This document shows positions 56,289-64,000 of a stretch of DNA of 64,000 nt, one piece after another. Source of the stretch: Betaproteobacteria bacterium (GTDB lineage Bacteria; Pseudomonadota; Gammaproteobacteria; Burkholderiales; Casimicrobiaceae); assembly GCA_016716425.1 (NCBI GenBank), contig JADJWJ010000014.1, positions 62,001 to 126,000 of the forward strand. The letters are read 5' to 3'. The number at the start of each line of letters is the position of its first letter. Position 1 is the first letter of the stretch. The notes beneath the pieces are model-generated. The model ran no database searches. It was not told where the DNA came from and was given only the letters and a program-made list of their open reading frames with translations. The position numbers were made by a program, and so were the translations under genes.

Positions 56289-57740
56289 CTACAGCAGCGA
56301 GTCCGTGAGCCGCGCGAGGTTCTCCAGCGCGCGGCGCGCGAGCGGCAGCGCGCGGCGCTCCTCGCGCGTGACGGTGTCGCAGTGGCGCAGGTAGTCGTCC
56401 TGCACCCGCACGAGGTCGGCGACCGCCGACCGGTCGTAGATCAGCACGCTGACCTCCGCGTTGAGCGCGAACGACCGGATGTCGAGGTTCGACGACCCGA
56501 TCAGCGCCACGTCGGCGTCCACGCTCATGTGCTTCGCGTGCAGGAAGCTCCCGTGGTGCCGGTGGATGTTCACGCCGGCCTTCAGCATCGTGTCGTAGAA
56601 CGACTGCTGCGCGTACTGCACCAGCGGCTTGTTCGACTCGGCGTCGACGATGAGGTCCACCGTCACGCCGCGCCGCGCCGCGCTGCACATCGCGCCCAGG
56701 AACGGCTCGCTCGGGATCACGTACGGGGACGTCAGCACGACACGCGTCTGCGCACCGTACATCAGCGCGATCATCACCGCCTCGGCGGTGCCTTCGTTGT
56801 AGCCGGGGCCGCTCGGCACGACCTGCGCGAGGCCGTCGAGCACGGCGGCGGCCGGTGCCGGCGTCAGGTCGCCGGACTCCGGCGGCAGGTTGCCGACCTC
56901 GAGGAAGCGGTCGCCGAGCAGCACCGCGTGCAGGTGCCGCACGATCGGCCCGGTAGACCGCACCAGCAGCTCCTCGTTGACCATGCCGCGGTTGGCGTGC
57001 GCGCTCACGATGTTCTGCGAGCCGAAGTACGCGCACGCCCCGTCGACGACGACGATCTTCCGGTGGTTGCGCAGGTCGAAGCGCGCGGCGTTCGGCCCCC
57101 ACAGCCGCAGCGGCATCACCGGCACCACCTCCGCGCCCGCGGCGCGCAGGCCGGGCCCGAGCCCCTTCAGTCCGGCGCGCGACCCGATCGCGTCCATCAG
57201 CACGCGCACCGCCACGCCGCGCTTGGCCGCGCGTTGCAGCGCCTCCGCGACGCGCCGGCCAACCTCGTCGTCCTCGAAGATGTAGAACAGCATGTGCACG
57301 TAGCGCCGCGCGCCGTCCACCTCCGCGACGATGCGGTCGATCGCCGGTTCGTACGCGGGCAGCAGCTCGAACCGGTTGCCGCCGGTCACGGGAAATTCCG
57401 ACAGCTGGTCGGCGAGCCGAAGCGCCGGCTGCAGCTCCGCGGAGGCCGCAGCCGCCAGCGACGCGTCGAACGCCTCGGGCCGCTGCGCCAGGCGCCGGAT
57501 CAGCTCGTAGATCTGCTTCTGCACGCGCAGGCGCCGGCGCGGCATGTAGGCGCGGCCGATCAGCAGGTACAGCACGAAGCCGAACCACGGCAGGAAGAAG
57601 ATGAGCAGCAGCCACGCGCGCGCCGCGTTCGGCGGCCGCCGCTGCGGCACGTAGACCAGCGCGCCGATGCGCAGCGCCCACTCGCTGGCGACGAAAAGCG
57701 TGGCCCAGTCGAAGTGGCGCAGCGCGGTTTCGATGCTCAT
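56289..57740 (-). CDS. cls: Cardiolipin synthase (phospholipase D family)
   Basis: 483 residues: two N-terminal membrane helices (about 20-62), then two PLD domains with HKD motifs H226-R-K228-IVVVD233 and H401-A-K403-HMSVD408. It condenses two phosphatidylglycerol molecules to cardiolipin at the inner membrane. ATG 57740 gives MSIETALRHFDW; length agrees with ClsA (486). Confidence 0.9.
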   Translation of the reverse strand: MSIETALRHFDWATLFVASEWALRIGALVYVPQRRPPNAARAWLLLIFFLPWFGFVLYLLIGRAYMPRRRLRVQKQIYELIRRLAQRPEAFDASLAAAASAELQPALRLADQLSEFPVTGGNRFELLPAYEPAIDRIVAEVDGARRYVHMLFYIFEDDEVGRRVAEALQRAAKRGVAVRVLMDAIGSRAGLKGLGPGLRAAGAEVVPVMPLRLWGPNAARFDLRNHRKIVVVDGACAYFGSQNIVSAHANRGMVNEELLVRSTGPIVRHLHAVLLGDRFLEVGNLPPESGDLTPAPAAAVLDGLAQVVPSGPGYNEGTAEAVMIALMYGAQTRVVLTSPYVIPSEPFLGAMCSAARRGVTVDLIVDAESNKPLVQYAQQSFYDTMLKAGVNIHRHHGSFLHAKHMSVDADVALIGSSNLDIRSFALNAEVSVLIYDRSAVADLVRVQDDYLRHCDTVTREERRALPLARRALENLARLTDSLL

Positions 57741-57858
57741 CACGGGTCGCGTGGTCCGGCCCTCATGGTACCGCACGCGTCGCAGTGCCCGCGCCACTGC
57801 GCCGCGGCCGGTACAATCGCGCGGAACAAACCTCGCGCAACCGACCGCCACCATCCCG

Positions 57859-58164
57859 ATGAACGACCCGACCCCATCGCTTCCCATCGTCCACGACCTC
57901 GCGCAGGGTCGCTTCGAGGCCCGCGTCGACGGCGGACTGGCGCACGTCGACTACCGTCGCGTCGGCGACACGCTGCACATGATGCACACCGAGGTGCCGC
58001 CCGCGGCGGAAGGACGCGGCGTCGCGGCCGCGCTCGTGCAGGCCGCGCTCGACCATGCCGCCGACAACGGCCTCAAGGTGATGCCGCTTTGCTCGTACGT
58101 GCGCGCCTACATGCGGCGGCACCCGGACACGCACGCGCTGCTCGCGCCGGCCGCCCGCGTGTAA
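57859..58164 (+). CDS. GNAT-like acetyltransferase (PF14542 type)
   Basis: 101 residues with HTEVPPAAEGRGVAAALVQAAL (acetyl-CoA loop) and KVMPLCSYVRAYMRRHPD, the closing motif of the small Gcn5-related family. Substrate unknown. A TACAAT box lies 42 bases before the ATG. Confidence 0.85.
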   Translation: MNDPTPSLPIVHDLAQGRFEARVDGGLAHVDYRRVGDTLHMMHTEVPPAAEGRGVAAALVQAALDHAADNGLKVMPLCSYVRAYMRRHPDTHALLAPAARV

Positions 58165-58279
58165 TCGCGCCGGCAACCGGGTGCGGCCGGCGGGCTTTCG
58201 CCCCGGCCGGCCGCGCGCGGTCGCCCGTTCCACCGTAGAATGAACGTTCCGAGCCCGCTGGCGCCCCGCGCCCATTCGC

Positions 58280-59089
58280 ATGGCCAGCGCCACGCACCAC
58301 GACGATCTCGCCCGCGCGATCACCGACGCGTATCCGCGCCTGCCCAACCGCCTGCAGGCGATCGCCCGCTACGCGCTCGGCAATCCCGACGCGATGGCGC
58401 TGTCGACGGTCGCGCAGATCGCCCGCGCCGCGGGCGTGCCGCCTTCCGCCGTCATCCGCTTCGCGAACGCGCTCGGCTTCCGGGGATTCACCGAAGTCCA
58501 GCGGATCTACCGTGCGCGGCTGGTCGAGCGCTCGGGCACGTACCGCGAGCGGATCGCCGCGATGCGCCGCTCCGGCGGCGACCGCGGCCACGTGCTGCGG
58601 CAGGTCGCCGACAGCGCGATCCACGAGCTCGAGAGCCTGCGCGAGCGGTTCGATCCGCGGCGGCTTGCCGCCGCGACGGACCTCGTGGCCGGCGCGCGCA
58701 CCGTGTACCTGCTCGCGCAGCGGCGTGCATTCCCGGTCGCGGGCTATCTGGCCTACGGCCTCGCTCAGCTCGAGGTCCGCGCGTTCCTGCTCGACTCGGT
58801 GGGCGGAATGCTGCGCGAGCAGCTGCGCGCCATCGGCCGCGACGACGTGCTGATCGCCGCGAGCTTCCGCAACTACACCACCGACGTGGTCGAGGCGGCC
58901 GCGGCGGCGCGGCGACAGGGCGCCAAGGTCATCGCGATCACCGACCACCCGGTGTCGCCGCTCGCGCGCGCCGCCAACGTCTCGCTGGAGGTCGGCGACG
59001 ACTCGTCCGTCCAGTTCCGGTCGCTGGTCGCGCCGCTGTGCGTCGCGCAGGCGCTCGTCATCTCGCTCGGATATGCGACGAACACGTGA
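58280..59089 (+). CDS. MurR/RpiR-family transcriptional regulator
   Basis: 269 residues: N-terminal RpiR helix-turn-helix (about 1-80, MALSTVAQIARAAGVPPSAVIRFANALGFRGFTE) and a SIS sugar-phosphate-binding domain (about 120-255). Binds a phosphosugar; its target genes are not adjacent (next gene is UPF0149 on the other strand). Confidence 0.9.
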   Translation: MASATHHDDLARAITDAYPRLPNRLQAIARYALGNPDAMALSTVAQIARAAGVPPSAVIRFANALGFRGFTEVQRIYRARLVERSGTYRERIAAMRRSGGDRGHVLRQVADSAIHELESLRERFDPRRLAAATDLVAGARTVYLLAQRRAFPVAGYLAYGLAQLEVRAFLLDSVGGMLREQLRAIGRDDVLIAASFRNYTTDVVEAAAAARRQGAKVIAITDHPVSPLARAANVSLEVGDDSSVQFRSLVAPLCVAQALVISLGYATNT

Positions 59090-59134
59090 CCAATTCGCCG
59101 GCGGGGCGCAGCCCGCCGGGGCAATCCGGTCACG

Positions 59135-59818
59135 TCAATGCAATCGTTCTCGCGACTTGCGCGCCGCGTCGGAGAGCGTGCGCCGCGCGCCGCTGCCGCG
59201 CGCCTGCGTCGTGCGCCGCGCCTGCCAGAACCGGTAGATCAGCACCGACGCGACGGCGAGCTCGTCGACGAGGCTCGCGCGCTTCTCCTTGTCGTCGATC
59301 CACTCGGCGAATTCGGGATCCTGCTCGCCGAATGCCAGCGCCTCGATCGGGAAGACCCAGTCGCGCGCGTCCTCGGCATCGTAGAGCGGCTGCCACGCCT
59401 CCTCGCGCAGCTTCACGCCGGCCATGTAGCCTTCGCACCAAGCGGTGCCCTCGGGCGGCTGCCGGTCCTCGGACTTCTTCTCCTCGGGCAGGTAGAGCAG
59501 CGGCTTGAACCGCGTCGGCGATTCGGCCAGCGTGCGCTGGATGCCGACCATGTGGCGAAGGATCAGCCCCATGATGCGCTGCGCCTCGGCGCTGTTGCCG
59601 TAGGCCGGCGTCGCGCTGCGCCCGCCGTCGCTCCAGACCTGCGGCAGCCATTCCGACGGCTGGATCGACTCCGGCCCGCTCACGATGGCGGCCAGGAAGC
59701 CGTCGAGCATCTCGAGGTCCATGCAGTCTTCGGGGACCGCGTCGGACGCGAGGAATCCCTCGAGCTCGTCGAGCTCGGCATCGGTGAGCGGTTCGTCCAG
59801 CGCGCGGTTCTCGGTCAT
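59135..59818 (-). CDS. UPF0149 (YecA/YgfB) family protein
   Basis: 227 residues, acidic. LTDAELDELEGFLAS...MLDGFLAAIVSGP, GYMAGVKL and PIEALAFG are UPF0149 marks. Some longer relatives (YecA) carry a C-terminal SEC-C zinc motif, which is absent here. Function unclear. Confidence 0.85.
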   Translation of the reverse strand: MTENRALDEPLTDAELDELEGFLASDAVPEDCMDLEMLDGFLAAIVSGPESIQPSEWLPQVWSDGGRSATPAYGNSAEAQRIMGLILRHMVGIQRTLAESPTRFKPLLYLPEEKKSEDRQPPEGTAWCEGYMAGVKLREEAWQPLYDAEDARDWVFPIEALAFGEQDPEFAEWIDDKEKRASLVDELAVASVLIYRFWQARRTTQARGSGARRTLSDAARKSRERLH

Positions 59819-59921
59819 GGCAATCCGGCCCGGCGGGCATGAGGGCCCGCCGATCGGACGGTCATTATCCCACGCATCGGTGCGGCCGCGGTCGCGACCG
59901 CCACGCGCGACGCTGGCGCGG

Positions 59922-60884
59922 TCACTCCAGAACCCGGGCCAGCACCGCGCCGGTCGCCAGCAGTCCGGCGAAGGCGAGTTCGAGCTTGAACGTGCGGAAC
60001 AGGATGAGGTTGAACGCGAGCCCGGGCGGACACGCGAGGAAGTCGCGCAGCAGCCTGAGCGCTACCGGCAGCCACAGCAGCGGCAGGAGCAGCCATGGCG
60101 ACCCGATGCCCCAGGCGAGTGCTGCCACCAGCACGAACGGCGCGAGCAGCGACAGCGTGTACAGCGCGCGCGACGCATCGGCGCCGAACACTACCGGGAA
60201 CGTGCGGCGCCCGACGCCGCGGTCGTGCTCCCGGTCGCGGTGGTTGTTGACGACCAGCGCCGCGACCGCGAGCGCGCCCATCGCGATCGCAGCGAGCCAC
60301 GTCGTCGCCGGGACGCCGCCGCCGGTCAGCGCGTAGTCGGCGCCGGCCACCGCGGTCAGCCCGAAGAACACGAACACGACGAACTCGCCGAACGGCGTGT
60401 AGGCGATCGGCCGTGGCCCGCCCATGTACGCGAGTGCCGCGGCAATGGACGCGAGGCCCATCGCCAGCACCGGCCAGCCGCGCGCCGCGACCAGCGGCAG
60501 GCCGAGCAGCATCGCCAGCACGATCGCGAGCGCGATCGCCGTGCGCACCTGGCGCGCGGTCAGCAGGCCGAGCGCCGTCGCGCGCGGCAGCCCGGTCCGC
60601 GTGCGGCCGCGCTCGCCGCCCCGCACGGTGTAGCCGATGTCGTTCTGGAGGTTGGTGATGACCTGCATCATCACGCTTGCGCCGAGGATGAGCACGACGG
60701 CGGTCACGTCGAGCGCGCCGGTGCGCTCCCACACCAGCGCCGCGGCGACGAGCACCGGGCTGATCGCGATGAGCAGGCTGCGCAGCCGCAGCGCCATCGC
60801 CCACGCGGACAGCGACCCCGGCGCGATCGGCGGAGGCTCGCCGGCGGCACGGGGTGTCGGCAGGGCGGGAACGGTGTGCATCAC
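59922..60884 (-). CDS. UbiA/MenA-type prenyltransferase
   Basis: 320 residues, about eight to nine membrane helices. The first Asp-rich motif is NLQNDIGYTVRGGER, the second NNHRDREHDR. This motif set fits 1,4-dihydroxy-2-naphthoate octaprenyltransferase (MenA) more than UbiA. No other menaquinone gene is present in the window, so the substrate is unsure. Confidence 0.82.
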   Translation of the reverse strand: MMHTVPALPTPRAAGEPPPIAPGSLSAWAMALRLRSLLIAISPVLVAAALVWERTGALDVTAVVLILGASVMMQVITNLQNDIGYTVRGGERGRTRTGLPRATALGLLTARQVRTAIALAIVLAMLLGLPLVAARGWPVLAMGLASIAAALAYMGGPRPIAYTPFGEFVVFVFFGLTAVAGADYALTGGGVPATTWLAAIAMGALAVAALVVNNHRDREHDRGVGRRTFPVVFGADASRALYTLSLLAPFVLVAALAWGIGSPWLLLPLLWLPVALRLLRDFLACPPGLAFNLILFRTFKLELAFAGLLATGAVLARVLE

Positions 60885-61166
60885 GGCGCGGATTGCGGCG
60901 GCATGGCGGCAGCTGAGGGGCGAACCCCCATTGTGTCAGATCGCACACCAGCAAGGCGTGCGCGGGACGACTTGCGGCCGTCGGACGCGACGCCATCGTG
61001 CCGCGCGCCCAAGGCGCCGCGGCGAGCCCGGCGACCGGACGCGGCGACGGCCCCGACGCCAAACCCGCCTCGTCGCCGGACGAGGCGCGAAGCGCGGCCA
61101 GTATCCCGCGGCGACCGCGCGTCCGGTTTGACCCGGCGCAAAGGACGCGCCCGGCGCCGCCGCGCG

Positions 61167-62213
61167 CTAGCGCAGCGCGTGGGCGAGATGCAGCGCCAGC
61201 GCGAAGACCAGCAGCGCCCCGGCCTGGTGCGCGGCCGCCAGCGACAGTGGCACGACGTGGACCAGCGTGGCGATGCCGAGCGCGATCTGCACGAACAGCA
61301 CCGCGAGCACGAGATGCGCACCCGTGCGCGCCCGCGCCGGCGCGCCCTCCGCCGCGCGCACCTTCCACCACAGCAGCGGCGCGACGAACGCGAGCACCCA
61401 CGCGAGGAGGCGGTGGTCGAACTGCACGGTCGCCATGTTGTAGAAGAAATTCTTCCACCACGGATCGATCATCATGATCTCGGGCGGCACGACGTGCCCG
61501 TTCATCAGCGGGAACGTGTTGTACGCGAAGCCGGCACGGATGCCGGCGACGAAGCCGCCGGTCAGCACCATGACGAACACGAGCGCGGCGAAAGCGTAGG
61601 CGAACCGCCGCGCCGAGCGCTCGCGCGCCCCCGGCCGCTCGATCCGCGCGGGCGCCAGCAGCGACAGCGCGACCCAGAACATCGCGGCGAAGATCACGAA
61701 CGCGAGGCCGAGGTGCGCCGTCAGCCGGAACTGCGAGACGCGCGGGTCGTCGACGAGCCCGCTCTTCACCATGTACCAGCCGAGCGCGCCCTGCAGACCG
61801 CCCAGCACGAAGATGCCCGCGAGCTTCCAGCCGTAGCCCGGCGGGATCAGGCGGCGCGCGCCGAACCACAGGTACGGCACCAGAAACGCGACGCCGATCA
61901 AGCGGCCCAGCAGCCGGTGGAAGTACTCCCACCAGAAGATGCCCTTGAATTCCGCGAGCGTCATCCCGCGGTTGACCTGCCGGTACTCGGGCGTCTCGCG
62001 GTACTTGGCGAAAGCCACGTCCCAGTCCGCCTGCGACAGCGGCGGCAGCGTGCCGACGATCGGCTGCCACTCGGTGATCGACAGTCCCGAGTGGGTCAGA
62101 CGCGTCACGCCGCCGACGACGACCATCGCGAACACCAGCGCGCAGCAGACGAGGAGCCACGCCGCCACGGCGAACGGCGCGCCGCGCGACGTCACGACGG
62201 GAGTAACAGCCAT
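61167..62213 (-). CDS. ctaA: Haem A synthase
   Basis: 348 residues, eight membrane helices. Haem-ligand histidines lie in [29 protein letters not shown] and AAHQAGALL. It oxidises haem O to haem A for cytochrome oxidase. The usual partners (ctaB, cox genes) are not in the window. ATG 62213 is the first codon of [14 protein letters not shown]. Confidence 0.92.
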   Translation of the reverse strand: MAVTPVVTSRGAPFAVAAWLLVCCALVFAMVVVGGVTRLTHSGLSITEWQPIVGTLPPLSQADWDVAFAKYRETPEYRQVNRGMTLAEFKGIFWWEYFHRLLGRLIGVAFLVPYLWFGARRLIPPGYGWKLAGIFVLGGLQGALGWYMVKSGLVDDPRVSQFRLTAHLGLAFVIFAAMFWVALSLLAPARIERPGARERSARRFAYAFAALVFVMVLTGGFVAGIRAGFAYNTFPLMNGHVVPPEIMMIDPWWKNFFYNMATVQFDHRLLAWVLAFVAPLLWWKVRAAEGAPARARTGAHLVLAVLFVQIALGIATLVHVVPLSLAAAHQAGALLVFALALHLAHALR

Positions 62214-62289
62214 GCACCGATTATCCCACGCCGTCCCGCAGCGACATCGGTCGCCGCCGCGCCGGGCGGACATGCGTAGAATGCACGCG

Positions 62290-62638
62290 ATGAAGCGCCG
62301 GCTGGCCGCAGCGTTCACCTTGCTCGCGATGCTCGCGCTCGCCGGCGCGCCGGCGCATCCGCTCGCGCTGTCCGGCGGCGGCTCCGGGCCGGGCGCGGAC
62401 CTGTGCGTCGCGGGCGCCGAACGAACGCCGGCGCCCGGCGCGCCGGCCGACGATCGCCGGCATCCCTGCGATCGCTGCGACGGCTGTCCCCGGAACCGGC
62501 GCGGCGCTGCCGCCTGCCGCCGCGGCGGCGCCCGCGCCGCGCCGCCTCGCCACGAAGTGTCCGCCCGCCGTGCCGGTCGCGCGGCCGCACGCCGCGCTCG
62601 CGGCGCCGCTCGCGCGCGGTCCGCCCCGGGCCGGCTAG
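62290..62638 (+). pseudogene. Small exported DUF2946-like protein, apparently frameshifted
   Basis: From ATG 62290 ([27 protein letters not shown]) a signal-like helix leads to LCVAGAE and HPCDRCDGC. If one C of the CCCC run at 62488-62491 is dropped, translation continues as [19 protein letters not shown] and ends RGPPRAG at 62638, the normal style of DUF2946 proteins. Without that change the frame stays open for over 1 kb through neighbouring genes. Either a real +1 change or a base-calling slip. Confidence 0.4.
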
Positions 62639-62737
62639 TCTCCCGTCACGCGCGGCCCGCACGCCGCGCATCGCCACGCTGCGAACGCGCCGGCCCGCGT
62701 GCCGCGCGCGTCGCCAACTCGCACAGGAAGGATCGCC

Positions 62738-63193
62738 ATGTCGTCGAAACTCTCGCTGCTCGCCCTCGCCCTCGCCCTGGTCGCCGCTCCCTCGTTCGCG
62801 CAGGTCACCGTCGCCGATGCGTGGGTGCGCGGCACCGTCGCCACGCAGAGCGCCACCGGCGCCTTCATGAATCTGACGAGTCCTGTCGACACCGCGCTGG
62901 TGTCGGCCGCGTCTCCGGTCGCCGGGCTGGTCGAGGTCCACGCAATGTCGATGGACGGCGGCGTCATGAGGATGCGCGCCATCCCGCAACTGCCGCTGCC
63001 GGCGGGCAAGACCGTCAACCTGAAGCCCGGCGGCTATCACGTGATGCTGATGGACCTCAAGGGACCGCTGAAGGAAGGGGAGACGGTGCCGATCACGCTG
63101 ACGTTCGTCGGCAAGGACGGCAAGCGGACGACGCAGGACGTGAAGGTGCCGGTCCGGGCGCTCACGGCCCCGGCCGGAATGCCGCACCACTGA
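62738..63193 (+). CDS. PCu(A)C periplasmic copper chaperone
   Basis: 151 residues: signal peptide (ending SFAQ near 22), then the DUF461 domain. Copper ligands follow the H-M pattern: VEVHAMSMDGGVMRM and GYHVMLMDL. It delivers Cu(I) to cytochrome oxidase. AGGAAGGA lies before ATG 62738. Nearness of ctaA fits oxidase assembly. Confidence 0.9.
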   Translation: MSSKLSLLALALALVAAPSFAQVTVADAWVRGTVATQSATGAFMNLTSPVDTALVSAASPVAGLVEVHAMSMDGGVMRMRAIPQLPLPAGKTVNLKPGGYHVMLMDLKGPLKEGETVPITLTFVGKDGKRTTQDVKVPVRALTAPAGMPHH

Positions 63194-63331
63194 CGCTTCG
63201 CGCGCCCCCGGGGCGCCACCCACTGCACACGACCCCGGCCGCGCACGCGCGGGACGCGAGCGCGGCGGTCCTGCGGACGGCGCCCGTGCGCGTTGCCGGG
63301 CCGCCGATGGTGCGCGGCACAACGCCGCGCG

Positions 63332-63360
63332 TTGACAGCGGGTGGCCATCGGGCAACAAT
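63332..63360 (+). promoter_or_regulatory. Promoter for the TRAP receptor gene
   Basis: TTGACA (63332-63337), a 17-base spacer and AACAAT (63355-63360) form a good sigma-70-type promoter 92 bases before the ATG. Confidence 0.55.
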
Positions 63361-63374
63361 TGGTCGGACCACCT
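63358..63374. promoter_or_regulatory. GntR/FadR-type operator overlapping the -10 box
   Basis: AATTGGTCGGACCACCT contains TGGT-CGG-ACCA, close to the TGGT-N3-ACCA consensus of FadR-subfamily repressors. It overlaps the -10 box, a position suited to repression. Confidence 0.5.
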
Positions 63375-63451
63375 GACCAGAGCGCCGCCGCGGCCCTTGC
63401 GGCCGCAGGACGGCGCCGACAGGACGACCCCACGATCCGAGGAGGAACAAG

Positions 63452-64000
63452 ATGCGATTTTCGATTCGCGCATTGTTGCGCGGCCTGGCGGTTGCCGGCC
63501 TCGCGCTGTCGGGCGGTGCCCTGGCCCAGGCGCCGATCACGCTGCACGGCGCCAGCCAGTTCAACGACGACCACGCGTTCACCAAGGCGCTGGTGAAATT
63601 CCAGGAACTGACGCAGAAGTACTACGGCAAGCCGATCAACTTCGTGCTGCACAAGAACAGCGAGCTGGGCCTCGAGAAGGACTACTTCGCGTACATGAAC
63701 CAGGGCGTGTCGGTCGACTACGCGATCGTGTCGCCCGCGCACATGTCGACGTTCTCCAAGGCGGCGCCGTTCATCGACGCGCCGTTCCTGTTCCGCGACC
63801 TGAACCACTGGAACAAGGTGCTCGACGCCGACACGCTGAAGCCGGTCGCCGACGAGATCGCGGCGAAGGCCGACGTCATGCTGATCGGCTACGCCGGCGG
63901 CGGCACGCGCAACATCTTCTCGAACAAGTCCGCGAAGAACCTGGCCGAGCTGAAGGGCCTCAAGGTGCGCGTGCAGGGCGCGCCGATCTGGAGCAAGACG
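63452..64000 (+). CDS. TRAP transporter receptor DctP (cut by window edge)
   Basis: The first 183 residues are seen, with a signal peptide (MRFSIRALLRGLAVAGLALSG...LAQ). HGASQFNDDHAFTKALVKF, GLEKDYFAYMNQGVSVDYAIVSPAHMSTFSK and NIFSNKSAKNLAELKGLKVRV are DctP/SBP_bac_7 features. Ligand likely a carboxylate; not decidable here. GAGGAGGA precedes ATG 63452. dctQ/dctM would follow beyond the edge. Confidence 0.88.
   Translation, partial: MRFSIRALLRGLAVAGLALSGGALAQAPITLHGASQFNDDHAFTKALVKFQELTQKYYGKPINFVLHKNSELGLEKDYFAYMNQGVSVDYAIVSPAHMSTFSKAAPFIDAPFLFRDLNHWNKVLDADTLKPVADEIAAKADVMLIGYAGGGTRNIFSNKSAKNLAELKGLKVRVQGAPIWSKT

Noticed and set aside
60885..61166. 282-base gap between the prenyltransferase and ctaA
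   Set aside because: Checked for tRNA-like or hairpin RNA genes and small ORFs; nothing supported.

Overview
The window reads as one chromosomal segment of a high-GC, Gram-negative proteobacterium, most probably a betaproteobacterium of Burkholderiales/Rhodocyclales type. The grounds are the very high GC, GTG/ATGA-coupled operons, a TRAP dicarboxylate-type receptor, a PCu(A)C copper chaperone, CtaA, a PrfC/KefC/Uup/GshA housekeeping set, NnrU, DUF5648 secreted proteins, and several families of short GC-rich inverted repeats between genes. No rRNA, tRNA, CRISPR array, transposase or integrase was seen. The genus cannot be named from the sequence alone.

Positions 1-12000 (almost all minus strand) hold the most coherent system: a probable pyrimidine uptake and uracil-catabolism locus. 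A four-part BmpA-type nucleoside/nucleobase ABC transporter (receptor, double ATPase, two permeases) is followed by a small secreted DUF5648 protein. Then comes a GTP-cyclohydrolase-II-like URC1 overlapping a DUF1688/URC4 protein, an uracil phosphoribosyltransferase (URC6 role) and a cytosine deaminase that overlaps it. A ChaN-like protein and a partial radical-SAM gene lie further downstream. This is the gene set of the URC pathway known from the yeast Lachancea kluyveri, with cytosine deaminase and an importer placed in line.

Positions 12000-17300 are accessory: an HNH nuclease, a block of short repeats, three small minus-strand ORFs facing a phage-type repressor, and a sialidase-like BNR-repeat exoprotein that also carries DUF5648. 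Positions 17500-29700 hold a Tat-exported beta-carbonic anhydrase, FadH-type dienoyl-CoA reductase, an amidase, a very long DUF349 protein, a trypsin-fold/PDZ protein lacking two catalytic residues, small secreted proteins, a TPS-like exoprotein and a pirin. At 29800-31500 an azoreductase and a LysR regulator diverge.

Positions 31500-52200 are mostly core metabolism and stress: KefC-type antiporter, Uup ABC-F, GshA, hydrolases, a LOG-like protein, MsbA-type exporter, shikimate-dehydrogenase-like enzyme, GNAT, rhomboid, an orphan molybdenum hydroxylase large subunit, NnrU, DNA polymerase IV carrying an in-frame repeat insertion, a universal stress protein and release factor 3 with a terminator in its leader.

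Positions 52200-64000 hold surface proteins (one with a clear frameshift), a CPA1 antiporter, a HigA-N-like small protein, a 20-G homopolymer, cardiolipin synthase, an RpiR regulator, UPF0149, a UbiA/MenA prenyltransferase, heme A synthase, a frameshifted small cysteine protein, a copper chaperone and the start of a TRAP transporter with a GntR/FadR-like operator on its promoter.
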